From positions 1,116,001-1,180,000 of the forward strand of contig JANCIK010000006.1 of NCBI GenBank assembly GCA_028532985.1: a stretch of 64,000 nt of DNA. The letters are read 5' to 3'. This document shows positions 1 through 13,440 of this stretch, piece after piece. The first letter of the stretch is position 1. Every line of letters starts with the position of its first letter. The notes beneath the pieces were generated by a model. The model saw nothing but the letters and a program-made list of their open reading frames with translations, had not been told where the DNA came from and made no database searches. The translations under genes and the position numbers were made by a program. The DNA comes from Stropharia rugosoannulata (lineage: Eukaryota > Basidiomycota > Agaricomycetes > Agaricales > Strophariaceae).

Positions 1-538
1 GTTCTGGAATGCCTGCTGGTTGAAGCCAGATGGAGGGGCAGGTCGCGTACGGAGCCTCTGTTGCGTATCAGTTTCGAGTGTAGTCCCGCGACTGTGCATG
101 CTGGCGGTGAGAGCCTCCATTTTGTTTCAAATTCATAAGCAAATAGTGAGCCTTTGAATGGCAACCTCTTCGACTTCGCGTATGTGACTGGGTTAAGAGG
201 TCTGCACACCGTGGTTCATACGACGTCAGCCTTTAACTATTCAAGAGTTTATGTCTGGTGTCAGATTGGCCTCGCGACGCTTTTGAGGTTGGTGTTGATG
301 TAGAGGTATTAATATTTTACGAGCATGGCGCGTCGCGCCTGTCGCGACCAACAGCCGAATGCTGACAAAGCAATGGCCATTTATCACGACGTGTCGCGTT
401 CAACGCGACTTTTTCGGAGCCGAGCTTCAACGTTTCAACGTCCGGTGAATTCAAGATTATCAGAAATACTGCAGTAAAATCACCATGTTCTGTTAAACAT
501 GCAGTTATGATACAATTACATTCATTAACAACCACAAG
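1..538. other. Gene-free left edge
   Basis: I see no supportable gene here. It lies downstream of the minus-strand Tpt1 gene and probably includes its 3' UTR. The short open frames show no splice logic or family resemblance. Confidence 0.5.
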
Positions 539-1724
539 TCAAGTTTTCATCCAGTCAGTAATCTCGGTCCCATTTGCGTCCACTACGCGCTTGAAAAAGC
601 TCTTCGGCAGGAACCCTTTTTCGTCGCCTTCAGTTAGAACAACGCCATTATCCGATAACCAAAACTTGATCCCGCTTTCCAGTGCCTTTTCCACGTCAAT
701 GTAAATCAGAACTTTCGATGAAGATCGCATTCCTGTAAAGCAGAGTGTCAATAAGGTGGAGCCAGTAGGCTTTCCGAATACAAAAGTAGGCAGACGCACC
801 ACTGATAACTCCGTCGCCCGCAACATTTTGAGCGAGATGTATATGGTTTCTCTTCATCTTTGAAAGACCTGATTTGGCTGTACATACAAAATAAGAAAGG
901 CCGTTTATGATATGAAGTAGTTCTTACATATGGCATCCCATGCCGCCTTATTTGTACCGTGGACAGCAATGCCAGTTGGAATATCCGCCACCGCTGTTAT
1001 AGGCTTCAACTCTATTTGAACCGTCTACGCCTTGTGGGTAAAAGGTTAATAAGGAGTTGACGCTGCTTACCTTGATTGAATGGCCCTGCCGAGCTTTGAT
1101 CCACCATATCCCATCTTGGGCATGATTTTCCGTCGGGCTGGAAGCTCCAGGCGCTGGCTGTTCTTCCGAGGCAAGTGTCGTCTCGGCTGGTGGGAAAGAT
1201 GCTAGCTTTAGCCCTTGTCGATCCTCAAGAATCAGGTCGTATCTTTGCTTTTTGTCATCCTTGACAATCGTCTTGATGTTTTCAAGGTCCAAACCATGTG
1301 CCTTCAACTTTGGATGCTCGAGCTATAAAAGACGTCCTCATCAGCTTTTTCTTCTGAGTTAGTAGGAATAGAGACATACCAAATCCAAAACTTTAACGTA
1401 TCCATCCTTCCTCATGGGCAGTCCCTCGCTCTGTGCGCCATGTCGGAGAAGCCAGGAGAGTGTCTTTGACACGCGTACTTCAATCGGGTCTTTGTCCATT
1501 CCCCTCAGCTTCGCGCTTCTCATTTGGTTAGGTTTGGGATCTCGTCCTGCATTCGACTGTTTTGACTTGTTCGTGTTAGCCTTGGGTTTAGGCTTCTGCT
1601 CAGACCGAGGTGCTTGTTGTGACGAAGTGGATGCTGGAGATGCACTGCCAGGTCCTTGCTCTGGCGCTAGGGCAGACACTGAGGGTGCTGTGTTGACAGG
1701 CCCTTTAGTTGTGGACGATGCCAT
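539..1724 (-). CDS. TPT1: tRNA 2'-phosphotransferase (Tpt1/KptA family)
   Basis: Removes the splice-junction 2'-phosphate from ligated tRNA, transferring it to NAD+, as the last step of tRNA splicing. Five exons on the minus strand join in frame: 1724-1380, 1322-1071, 1009-928, 877-800 and 732-539, giving about 316 residues. The family's catalytic arginines and histidine are visible: RH in LLRHGA, R in KARQGHS and R in SGMRSS, the last across the exon 4/5 junction. The family signatures KMKRNHIHLA and VHGTN are also present. The first 80 or so residues are a Ser/Pro/Lys-rich extension with no domain, longer than in yeast Tpt1. I chose the ATG at 1724; the frame is open a little further but starts there with TTG. 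Nothing looks broken. Confidence 0.93.
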
Positions 1725-2273
1725 GATGTTCAAACGAGTAAAAAAGCGGGTATGCTTGCTGCAACATTGAGTCAGTTATCGGATCTTGATGGTTCGCCGA
1801 GGCAATTTGAAAGCAATGCCGGGAATCATCATGACTTGTAAGTTAAGCAAGACCTCACCAGTTGAGACGCCTCACGGAGATGATAAAAGTTCTTTGGAAA
1901 GTTGTAAATATCATGCAGTGTCAAGCAAGTGTTCAGGGTGAGAAAGAAATCTCGCCATTCATCCGGGCCGGAACACCAGCACCTTTGGAAGTCGGCCTAT
2001 TTATAGCATTATGCAAGGACTATGTCGACCTGTGCGGGTCGTCTCTCAACACATATATTATGCTAGAAATCCAAACGATTAGTTGTCTTCGTATCCAAGC
2101 CTTTCACTCTCTAATTGTCTTCTCAGCTGGCTTTATTTTTTTTCTATACTCATTGTTACTTCTTCTTTTAACCTGGGACGCAGCGCAAACAATAAATGAT
2201 GATACACTCCGCAGTTACTGAACATTCAGCAGGCACATATTTACAAATAAAATTTCACTTTCCAAATCTTAAT
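1725..2273. other. Intergenic, Tpt1 upstream region
   Basis: Lies between the Tpt1 start and the stop of the next minus-strand gene. It should hold the Tpt1 promoter and the dienelactone hydrolase 3' UTR. A plus-strand open frame at 1862-2221 has no coding resemblance. Confidence 0.5.
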
Positions 2274-3459
2274 TTAGAGATGCTTAATGAACCACTCGAC
2301 GGTAGACTTGAATGCTCCCTCCTTTCCTGCTTTAACCTTGGGGTCGCTCATGTCACCGCGAACAGCGAAGCCGTGGGTGCAGCCGTCGAAGTACTCGCGC
2401 TTATAGCCTGGCGCGAAGCCAGCAAAGATCTCGTCGGCTTTGGCCTGCGCTTCAAGGGGGAACTGCGAATCAGTGGTGCACGAGTTTATGAGCAGGGGCA
2501 CTTTCGCCGTTGCTACGTATTTCTAACGCAGTGAAAGACATTTGTGAGTCGATATAGACAGTGGAATAGGGAATTCTATACCTCGAGATCCGCCGGGATT
2601 TGAAGAAGGGAAGGATGAGACGTGGCACCGGCCTTGATGACGTTGTCGAATGCAAGATCAAATACATAACGGCCTATTATTATATCCTTTAAGGCGCGTA
2701 TTTTGTAATATAAAAACTTCAACTTACCACCGAAGCAGTACCCAGTCGCACCGAACTGAGTGACACCCTGCTCCTTGAGTGCGGCAATGAACTTGTCAAG
2801 GATAGGGCGCGTCTTCTCTTGAGTGTGCTCGGGGAACCACTTCCCAATGTCGAAGTTGCTGCCGGGGTTCAGCGCATCGGGAGGAATGGGGTCGCCGTGC
2901 AAGTAGTCCGGAATATATGTCTGGATTTTCTCACATGTTAACACTTAAGACTATCTCGAGAAAGAACTTGGAACACGAACCTTGAAGCCGTTAGCCGCAA
3001 AGTCGTCGGCGAGGAGCTGTGAGCAGATTAGATAACAAATCAGTATGACGTATACACAATCGATCGGTTATTCGGAAAGAAATCCCATCCGTCTTGTCGT
3101 CCATCTCCCGAATCCATCCTTTTGTCGAGCAACAATGCCCAGCCTGTACCACCCTGAGGAAATGCAAACATACTCGTGCATTGATGAGCTGTGGTCCAAA
3201 CACATCGGCAAGGAAGAGGATGGCCTTGTCCTTGGGATAGTCTACCGTCGGCGTCGCGACATACGTCTCGATACCGGCGATCGTCTCCCATTTGCCTGAC
3301 GCCACCGATTAACATTCTGAATGAGACGATAAGAAACGGCTGTGGCTTACCTTTCTCAGTGCCCTCGTGGGTAACCCCTACAGAAACAGGAGTTGGCGGT
3401 TTTCAGGCCTTGCATTGAAAAACAAACCCACCTTTGATGCAGTGTTCGCAGAAACTCAT
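2274..3459 (-). CDS. Dienelactone hydrolase family alpha/beta hydrolase
   Basis: Seven exons join in frame: 3459-3432, 3377-3351, 3295-3174, 3016-2981, 2920-2728, 2673-2582 and 2522-2274, coding about 248 residues, the usual length for a single-domain DLH protein. The nucleophile cysteine sits in GATGYCFGG, whose last Gly is split by an intron. The acid is probably the Asp in SCTTDSQFP and the base the His in CTHGFAVRG. Other family landmarks are DVFGP and LLADDFAANGFK. No signal peptide is visible, so it is probably cytosolic. Members open lactone rings in aromatic catabolism or act as general carboxylesterases; the real substrate cannot be read from sequence. Two of the exons are under 30 nt, so automatic gene finders could easily miss the N-terminus. 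Confidence 0.92.
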
Positions 3460-3554
3460 GTTTATCTCTCGTTGTCGATGGTTGGTTAAAGCGGTGGAAG
3501 AAGTGGGGGGGGGGAAGGGAAACGTTCTAGAGAACCATGAATGTGCGTGACCGG

Positions 3555-3562
3555 CTTTTATG
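3555..3562 (-). promoter_or_regulatory. TATA-like element of the dienelactone hydrolase gene
   Basis: On the minus strand the sequence reads CATAAAAG about 100 bp upstream of the ATG at 3459, a reasonable distance for a fungal core promoter. The assignment rests on position and motif only. Confidence 0.4.
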
Positions 3563-5240
3563 CGTCCTCGACCCGCCGGCGAAGCGCTCCCACCAAATCC
3601 AAGTTTGGGATATCAGACACTGTTTCCTCCCATCTCCTGCGGTTGTGTGCACAACGAGCAGCATGATTTGTTAATCCGTTCTGACTAAGAGATTTGCTGC
3701 CTTCCGCAAAAGTGATGTGGAAGGCCGGCATTATGTTTCTGGAATGCTATAGAACTTCCTCGCTCGCTGACATATGATATGAGCACATAGTTTTGCTCAG
3801 AAACCTCACCAAACACTTCACAGCTCGGTGAGAAATCACAAAGCTATCATAAACGGCATGCCGCCCATCTATAACTCTATTACCCTCTTCTATTTCAGGG
3901 CGTAATCGTGAATACTTAGATAAGAGGTCTAAACAAGAGACAAGAAAAGACTGAATGTCGTTGAGAATGGATGTGCTTTGCTTGCTTTTATCTCAGGCGA
4001 TCTAATAATGTGCCGGACTGTCATATCTATTTCAGAGTAATGAAATCAGAATGGCAATCCAAACATTCAATCAATCGTCGGTTCCCAATTTCCTCATGGA
4101 AGATGCTGCGGAAGGTGTGTGTGCATTGGGCCTTTTTGTAATGGTTAACGTAATAATGACAGCAGTGGGCACTCGCCAATCAGAGTAACATAAACCTCAA
4201 TTGAAAGCAAGACCATACAAAGTGCGCCCACAGCTTATCAAACATTCAATGGATCAATCAATCTCGGTTAGTAAGGGCAGAACGCGGATACTAATCATAT
4301 AGGTAGCCTGCCAGATCAAAGCGTACCAACAAGTGATCACTCTATGCATAGCGGTCTTGAACGCTCCCTCCTTCCCACCGCGATCTGTACATCAGGCGGG
4401 AACTGTGCATCAACAATGCAAAAATCGATGAGCAAAGGTAGGGCCCTTACCTTGGTCTGAGCATAAATCTGTACAGGAAGTTGCAGGAATTTTTTGGCGG
4501 GTTCGCGTGGAGTTTGAACGAAATGGAAGCTCCCAAAATCTAGGCTCCGCTCAGCGTATATAATATGTTTCTAGTATAAGTCAGTGCCTGCTCGGTGATG
4601 GCAGAAAGGTTCTGATTCAGACCGTGTCGGATCCAACAAACTCAGTGATAAGAGTCGAACTTTTTATGTAAATAAGATACCCTGAGTATATCACTTTTCG
4701 ATATTCACCACTAGTCAGACTGAGTGTTCATTATCGTTTAGAATATAGTCTGTAGAGATTTGCTGGCAACAGCCCCCAAAGGCTAGTGGCTAAGTGGACT
4801 CCAGGTGTTGACTATGTGTTGAACGCCTCGCACGGTATTACCTCTGCATAACTCCTAAGGGCTACTTCTTACTTGGTTGATCCGTTGTATACAACTTAAG
4901 GAGGCAGAATTTCCTAAATATACAAATAAACTCAAGAAGCTAGTATAGAAGCGTCTTTCGCGATATATCCTCTCTTAGAAACACACTTCATATTTTTTTT
5001 ACTTATAGCATGCCGTACGTACTGAGCCATCCATCCATCGTACGCAAGTTGCATCGATATTTTCTCTGCTGTCCCTGCCAGAATGGGTCCATTGTCCGAA
5101 CCAGCGCCCATAGTTTCACGGGAGCCACAAGTTAGAAAGATTAGCTATCCCGAAGCTGTTACGCAGTCAGTCGTTTTTTCTAAAAAAAGTTGTGGTTATC
5201 AATCTCATGCCCTTCTGTGCATTTATAAAGCTACTTGTGC
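3563..5240. other. Long intergenic region with a hydrolase relic
   Basis: About 1.7 kb without an intact gene. The only coding trace is the dienelactone hydrolase fragment near 4.35-4.45 kb, listed separately. The rest is AT-rich and I see no terminal repeats or transposase frame. Confidence 0.5.
4340..4455 (-). pseudogene. Decayed fragment of a second dienelactone hydrolase
   Basis: Two stretches match the last exon of the intact gene at 2274-2522. Plus-strand CTTGAACGCTCCCTCCTTCC near 4348 matches the region around 2308. The GGGAACTG..ATCA..TGCA..ATGAGCA pattern near 4400-4435 matches that around 2458-2494. About 130 bp present between these blocks in the functional gene is missing. No catalytic histidine region remains. 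I read this as what is left of a duplicate copy. Confidence 0.7.
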
Positions 5241-6360
5241 ATGTCATTAAAAAGCGTAGAGGTCCATGATGATGCAGAGTCACAGCCCACCTGGGAGTGT
5301 TTATTTGATGAGGATATTATGAAGGTCTGTTGCTGCCCGTATGCGTATATTGAGTGCTGTACTCATAGATTGTCTTCTCAATACCTTATGTTCAGAACCT
5401 CTTGAAATACCATGAAACGCACCAGTGCACACTGGAACATTTCTGTGAGGACGATTGGGAGCTACTCTACGACCACGCGGCCCGTCTCAAGACCTGGATG
5501 GAGTCTACCCGTCAGGTCTATATCAAAATCGAAAAGAGGCAGAAGGCGATTCGTGATTACGAAGAAGAATGTCGCAAAGTGAACGAAGCCAAATTAAGGG
5601 AAGAAGAGGAGGCCAGACAGGAAGTGCTCGCAATAGTAAACGAGGAGTTACGACCCCACATTGTCCAGCGCGTACGGGAGTTGCACGATATCTTGAAAGA
5701 GATCATCTCACACAAGAATGACATGCTGGTGGACTCGGATAGCGATTCAGATGTACAGGAGCAAATAAATGGCCAACCTAGTAATGACGACGTTGAAATG
5801 CTTTCGGACGAACCCTCAGGAACTGAAGTGGAAAGCAATCTATCCGCCCTGCAAAACGACACGGACAACTGTCCCTGCGACGAGCAATTAAATAGCGTCA
5901 AGTCAGATGTTGATTCAAAGATGGAAAGTGTACGTTCAATGGGTACTGATTTACACAGAGAAGATTCTGATCTTGGGATTGCAATAAAATATCACAGATT
6001 CGCGCTGGATTGGCGGCTCTTGAAACGAACCACGACATTTTTGAAGAGCGATTCCGGGCTTTAGAAGGCGAAGTGGCAAGCAGGCTCAGAGCTGCCCAGA
6101 AGGACACTCTCACACAAATGCCACCGAAAATCCGCCCTGTCGACATCACTGACGAGGATCTCGCAGTGACCACTGCAAAAATCGTCCATGAATATTTCCC
6201 CATGTTTCTCAGATTATCCAATGGACTCGCAGATTTTATTGAAGGAGACAACACGGCGGCTGTGCATGTTTACGAAGCGTTTGAAATGCCCCTTCGTACA
6301 ATCCACCTTCTCATGAGGCAGCACAAAATCTCTGGCTCAGGACTGGAGGAAATGTTTTGA
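5241..6360 (+). CDS. Acidic coiled-coil protein of unknown function
   Basis: Three exons, 5241-5324, 5396-5929 and 5998-6360, join in phase 0 and give 326 residues. The N-terminal third contains a charged helical stretch rich in Glu, Lys and Arg (about residues 60-120) that looks like a coiled coil. An Asp/Ser-rich acidic linker follows (about 125-205). A more hydrophobic C-terminal region carries IRAGLAALETNHDIFEERF and a run ending RTIHLLMRQHKISGSGLEEM. No signal peptide, membrane segment or known domain is evident. The two introns are 71 and 68 bp with clean GT..AG ends, and conserved phase supports a real gene. I do not recognise the family. Confidence 0.78.
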
Positions 6361-6651
6361 ACTGGTGATAATAGCAGCAGGTACAGAATGTGATACGAGT
6401 GCATTTATATACTTTCAGGTATACTCTATATACATGGACCTCTACTCGTTCACATAGTATCTATTTAAATAAAGATGCATCAAGACATTCCTGAACGTAG
6501 CGTGTGCTTACTTCTATACATACTTGGGAAGCCTAATGCGCTATGGAATCTAATTAGTAACATTTCTACTCGAAGAGGTATAATTACTTACCTCACAAGT
6601 CAGTCAATACCTACTATGGCTAGATCGTTCGTCTTTTCATACTCGACTCCT

Positions 6652-8262
6652 TCACTGTGAAAGAAAGTCCACGGTGCCGACAATTTCAGAGAGTTTAGCC
6701 AGGGTTTTGTCACTAACCCAACTACTCTTCTCAAAAATGAGTTTCTTGACAGGGGAATGGGACGTTTTACGTAGAATGAGATTTTCTTGAAAGGCTTCCA
6801 TGTCGAATTTTTTGGACACTGGGATCAGATATGAGCCGTCAAAACCTGAATGGATAGAAATGAGTTCGAGGTTCGGAAAGCACTCATACGTTTCATGATC
6901 GCCTTCAACCACTAAATTTTGCAAAACCTGCGATAGGGTCTGCATCATTCCGCCCGCCACCCCAGTTGCGCGAACTGCAGGCAGACGCGCGAACGTTTTC
7001 AGCATGGTCAAAACCGTCGTATATGTGACCAGTAGGTCACTTTGAATGTAAATGTTTTCAATATTTTGGAGATCAAAGCCATGCTTGACGACTTCAGTGA
7101 GAATGTTGTGAACAGTACTTCCGTGGTCGCTGGCGTCATGAAAGCAGATATTAAATTGTATATGGCTGTGGTCGGAGATGTTTGATAGTTTGTCCGAATC
7201 CACAAGTATGGCATCTTTGAACAATGAGAACTTAACTCCGTGTGGCATAGAAACCTCGGAGAAGAAAAGACTGCGGGACGCCAATGATTCAGACAAAAAT
7301 GGAACCGATGCTGCAATTGATGAGAATAAAAGCGGGAGGTCTGTGTCCTCCCGGAGTCTTGGTAGATCAATCAAGACCTTGACTTTAGCCATTTCAGGGA
7401 AAATAAACGACTGAAAAAAGCCAGTAAGAATGTCATATTCTAGCTTTAAGTCAAGGTACTTCAAGTTTGGAAGACGAATAGGGCCTGACGTAACGTCTGA
7501 TGGTAGGAGCATGACCCAGTGAAGGACCAATGTTTCAAGTTGTTGCATTCTTCCAATCGAATCTACGACTTCCTGTAGTGTCGGAAGGCCGCCTGATACT
7601 ATCATTGTCACTTCAAGAAATGTAAGGTTGCGATAGGGCATTGACTTCCAGATGAACATGCAGTTCCGAAGGCGCAGTCGACGAAGGGTTTCTGTCGACA
7701 GCAGGGAGCCCGGGACGCAAGAATAGTTGCGTTCGTGTGTTTCGCTTCTCATGACTTCAAGCGTCTCCAACTGCCAACCCGAATTCATTGTGCGCAGAGC
7801 AGGATAGACTTCCCAGGGCGGTGAGTGCAGCACAAGCTCTTTGATACGCGGAGCATGTCGCGCGATTTCAGTGAACCTCTGTATCAACGAGCGCCGCAGC
7901 CTGTTCGGAGGATCACCAAAAAACCTGATATACAGAGGCATTTGCTTCGACCTTGCGAGTACCTCCTTGGTTCCGGCCAAGTTCAACATTGGCGGATCGT
8001 TCCACAGCGTCGGCAAATTGATCGCTATCTTGCGCCAGTACCGGCAGATATGACTAACTCCGGCGATCCAGGTCGTCGAGCTATAGCCGTCGTAAGCCAA
8101 ATATCTCTCTTCACAGTCAATCGACCCTCTGACGCAGGAGAAGATTTTTTCCATTACTTCAGGAGGCAAACCGTTGATGGGTGAAAGGAGATTGATGCTG
8201 GTGCTTGATGGTAAAACTGGAGTAGCCGCGGCGTGGATTTGGACTTCTTGCTCTGAATCCAT
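6652..8262 (-). CDS. F-box-like protein with leucine-rich C-terminus (copy 1)
   Basis: A single exon of 536 residues, with ATG at 8262. Near residues 28-75 is an F-box-like segment, beginning NGLPPEVMEKIF and followed by HICRYWRKIAINLPTLW, the usual agaricomycete form. The rest carries irregular leucine-rich segments such as LRRLRLRNCMF and LPNLKYLDLKL. Such proteins are thought to bind Skp1 and select substrates for SCF ubiquitin ligases, although many fungal copies have no known target. It is clearly related to the gene at 49179-50846: both share an LPPE(V/I)M core and an EVLARSK motif after the F-box. No intron is evident and the frame is intact. Confidence 0.88.
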   Translation of the reverse strand: MDSEQEVQIHAAATPVLPSSTSINLLSPINGLPPEVMEKIFSCVRGSIDCEERYLAYDGYSSTTWIAGVSHICRYWRKIAINLPTLWNDPPMLNLAGTKEVLARSKQMPLYIRFFGDPPNRLRRSLIQRFTEIARHAPRIKELVLHSPPWEVYPALRTMNSGWQLETLEVMRSETHERNYSCVPGSLLSTETLRRLRLRNCMFIWKSMPYRNLTFLEVTMIVSGGLPTLQEVVDSIGRMQQLETLVLHWVMLLPSDVTSGPIRLPNLKYLDLKLEYDILTGFFQSFIFPEMAKVKVLIDLPRLREDTDLPLLFSSIAASVPFLSESLASRSLFFSEVSMPHGVKFSLFKDAILVDSDKLSNISDHSHIQFNICFHDASDHGSTVHNILTEVVKHGFDLQNIENIYIQSDLLVTYTTVLTMLKTFARLPAVRATGVAGGMMQTLSQVLQNLVVEGDHETYECFPNLELISIHSGFDGSYLIPVSKKFDMEAFQENLILRKTSHSPVKKLIFEKSSWVSDKTLAKLSEIVGTVDFLSQ

Positions 8263-9951
8263 TGTGTACTGAAATGCAGGATAGTTGATTTGGAAGTTGG
8301 TTAGAACAGGTTAAAGCTTAACAAGTTCGCTCCAATTTATTACAATCAACTTTTTAACTTGAACATTGTGACCGTGAGATCCACTGTGGTTGACACAAGA
8401 CCAAATAAGACATAACTTCATCACTACTCATGTCATAAAACACTAGATAGCAATGCCGATAACTGATACCCGTTCCTCTGGAATCAAAGCGATGGCCACC
8501 AGAACCACAGAAATAACGTACAGAAACAGAACACATGATATTTCTTTTCGTATCAAAGACAGAACAGGGGAGCCACCTGGCTAACTACAAGGAACAACAG
8601 GTGAGCAGAACAAAAAGGTAGGTACTTACGAACATACTTTAAAGTAGTACGGAAGTAAATCAATACGCGAACTTCCAACCAAGAGATCGGATGGAGCGAA
8701 AGGGTTGGAGAGGGAATGGAAGAGAAAAGTATCCGTAGGGGGAATGGAAAAGAGGAATAAAAGGAAATATTCCTAATCATACAATCGTCTTAAAGGGATG
8801 TCCCGCATTCATAACGAACAAGGGTAAACTTCACAGGTGTCTACGTAAAAAAAAACATAATAACGGATGACGGGGCATGCGAACGGGTGCGAAAAATGTG
8901 CATGGGACCGAATAAATTAAGGAAGGGTATCAGGTCCTAGCACAGTAGCAATCACATAGCAAGTTCGCTCGCACTGCCCGATAATCAGGAAAAACGGAAA
9001 GGAAAACATGACAGCCAAGCGAAGTGGACATGCGGTACAGGGGGGGTGACGACGACGACGGATGATGAGGGCGTAAGAGCAGCGGGCAAGGGATATCATA
9101 TGAAAGAAAAAGTGATGCTCATGAATTAATTGCTCGTCCATGCAGGAAAGGGCGGAAAGGAAATAGTGATAGAGGCATTGCGGGCCAACCAACCCGGATG
9201 ATTAAGGTATGGGGTGGTGTATAGAAATATTGGATGGGCGCCCGCGTCTAATCTGTATGGCCTTCTCGGCTATATATGCGTGCGTATGCATAAATGTATG
9301 ACTGTATGATATAATCGTGTGTATGCGACAATGTCGGTGTGCGGATGGGGTGGATGGATGTGATTGCAGTGTGTGATGCGGGGTGGGAGGATACGAAAGC
9401 AGAAGACAACCAGATGGGGTTCCGAAAACCATTTGCCGAGACGAGAGACAAAAACACGGGAGTAACGCAGGGAGAGATACGATAATTAGTGTTGCCGATT
9501 GCAGGAGATATGTGAATAGAGCCTTGAATGTGAGGCGATATTAGGTCGTCCTGAGGCGGCGTGTGTCATACATCATACATTCTAGAATCATACAAAAGAG
9601 TCGCTCTATCAGTGAAAAAGGAAGCGGTGGGATAAATGCGCGCCGTTTCTTGTAAAAATACAGAACAGACAAGCGGAGACCCAACGCAGTGGGGTTGCAT
9701 GATGGTGAGCAATGTGTGAAAGGTCGTTGCGAGCAGCACAGAGGTCATCAATACAGGCAGTCAGAAAGTCTGCCCATATCGTGGTCGTTACGGAGTCTAG
9801 GTCAAAGAAATAGAGATCGGAAGACTAGCAGGGTCGGTGTTTTGTTGTTTTTGAAGGTGTGTTCTGTTTCTGCGGATCAAGAATTATAGCGCGAGATGAA
9901 AGCAGGGAGAGGAATATGCAGGCCAGATGTCAGGTGGGTAGGCGAAATCGC
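8263..9951. other. Intergenic, 1.7 kb
   Basis: Contains the F-box gene promoter and the 3' UTR of the RNA helicase. Several short open frames on the minus strand lack ATG-splice logic or family resemblance. I see nothing else in it. Confidence 0.45.
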
Positions 9952-12011
<2,060 letters not shown>

Positions 12012-12247
12012 ATTAGAATAAAATGGACCTGGTGCGATTTTACGTGGTTCTTTCGTGAAAAGACAGGAAAGAGAAAAAGTGTTCTAAGATGGTGGGGAGA
12101 ATCAAAGAGCTGGCCCGCCACGAAAAATTCCCGCCGCTTGCACCACAACCCCATGACTAATCCGTCCCACGGTCACTGTGTGGCGGTGCACATTGCGTAG
12201 GGCAGCGCGCGCGCGCTAGACGTGGCAGGCTGCAGCTGCCCGTCACC
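12012..12247. promoter_or_regulatory. Shared divergent promoter of helicase and Sec72-like genes
   Basis: The two start codons, 12011 on the minus strand and 12248 on the plus strand, face away from each other with 236 bp between them, so both promoters must lie here or overlap the 5' UTRs. Individual elements are not clear. Confidence 0.6.
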
Positions 12248-13098
12248 ATGTCCCACTCGCACACACACGCACCCGGCGAGGAGCACTCCCACTCCCATGG
12301 CCCCCCGCAGCCCCAGGTCCCCGCCCCCGACCCCGCCCTTCAGGCCCTCATCGACCAGGACTACGTTCCCAGCCCCCTCGTCCTCGGCACAGACAGCGTA
12401 ACCGCCCTCTGCGCCGCCCACAAACTCGAAAAGTGCGACGACTGCGCCGTCGACTTTGTCAACACCAACCGCCTCGCTCGCCTCCTCGCCTCCAACCCCA
12501 GCCTTCTCTGCCCGCCCCCGAGCAACGTCATCTCCCAGAACCTGACCAAGATCGTCACGAGCACCAAGGATGAGGGAAACGTGCGTTTGCTCATCGCGCC
12601 CGTCTCCGTCTGCTGACCCGCCCCAGGCGCTCTTTAAATCAGGCCAAACAGCCAACGCCATAGCGCGGTACACAGCTGCAGCACAGCTTGCAGTGCAGCG
12701 GCCGCCCTGGGAGGCCAACCAGTTCATGCGCGAGGAGCTCTCCACGGCCCTGTCCAACAGATCAGCGGCCTACTTTGAGCTCAATGACTACGTGTCGGCG
12801 CTCGCAGATGCGGAAACCGTTATTGCCATCCGTCGGAACTGGAGCAAGGGTCATTTCCGCAAGGCAAAAGCCCTGCTCGGCCTCCAGCGCCTCCGCGAGG
12901 CTGCCGAGGCTGTTCGTCTCGGTCTCGACTTTGACCCTACAAGTAGCGTAAGTCTCTAGTACTCTTTCTTTCACGCACTATTCTCATAGTATATCACAGG
13001 AACTTCTTACCTTCCTCTCTGACATCGAGCGCGTAGAAAAGAAACTTGAAGAAAAGAAGATAGAGCTCAGGAAAGAGACCCTGGTCGCAGCGTCATGA
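12248..13098 (+). CDS. SEC72: Sec72-like TPR protein of the ER translocation complex
   Basis: Three exons, 12248-12580, 12627-12947 and 13000-13098, join in phase 0 for 250 residues. In fungi Sec72 is a cytosolic TPR subunit of the Sec63 complex that docks Ssa chaperones carrying post-translational ER clients. The N-terminus is His/Pro-rich, with HSHTHAPGEEHSHSHG. A Cys-containing segment EKCDDCAVDF follows, then TPR helices: DEGNALFKSGQTANAIARYT, LSNRSAAYFELNDYVSALAD and GHFRKAKALLGLQRLREAAE. A charged coiled-coil tail (ERVEKKLEEKKIELRKE) ends the protein. The TPR and domain order fit Sec72 of basidiomycetes better than co-chaperones such as Sti1, but the subfamily is inferred. Confidence 0.82.
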
Positions 13099-13440
13099 GT
13101 GTAGTTTTGGATGTTGTACTTTCTCTTCTCCGGCATATATATCCCTGTCCTGTACACATTACCTTACCCATATACACCTTTAGTTGGAATTTACAGAGCA
13201 TCTTTGCTGCTGCAAAGTTGTGTTACAGAGCGTTGGCGCATAGCATAATATGACAGCTCATGATGACACGTATATGCGCCTTTAGAACCACGAATAAAAT
13301 AAGCAAGGTATAAGTAAGACGGTGGTAGTACACGGGAATACACTAGAGATGAATCAACCTGTCCCTCCTCGCCTGGCTGTGTCTGCCTTGAACAACGAAT
13401 AAAAATAACAAAAATAATGCCCATGCCCCGGAGCAATATG
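13099..13440. other. Convergent intergenic spacer
   Basis: The 3' ends of the Sec72-like and Spt20 genes face each other across 342 bp. It should hold both 3' UTRs and polyadenylation signals. No gene is seen. Confidence 0.55.

Noticed and set aside
1862..2221. 119-codon plus-strand frame between Tpt1 and the dienelactone hydrolase
   Set aside because: Hydrophobic but with no conserved features. It lies in the promoter and 3' UTR zone of two minus-strand genes.
4700..5200. Possible LTR or solo element in the 3.5-5.2 kb spacer
   Set aside because: No matching terminal repeats, target-site duplication or primer-binding site could be found by eye.
12173..12757. 194-codon minus-strand frame over the Sec72-like gene
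   Set aside because: Fully antisense to conserved TPR exons and spans an intron. High GC explains the lack of stops.
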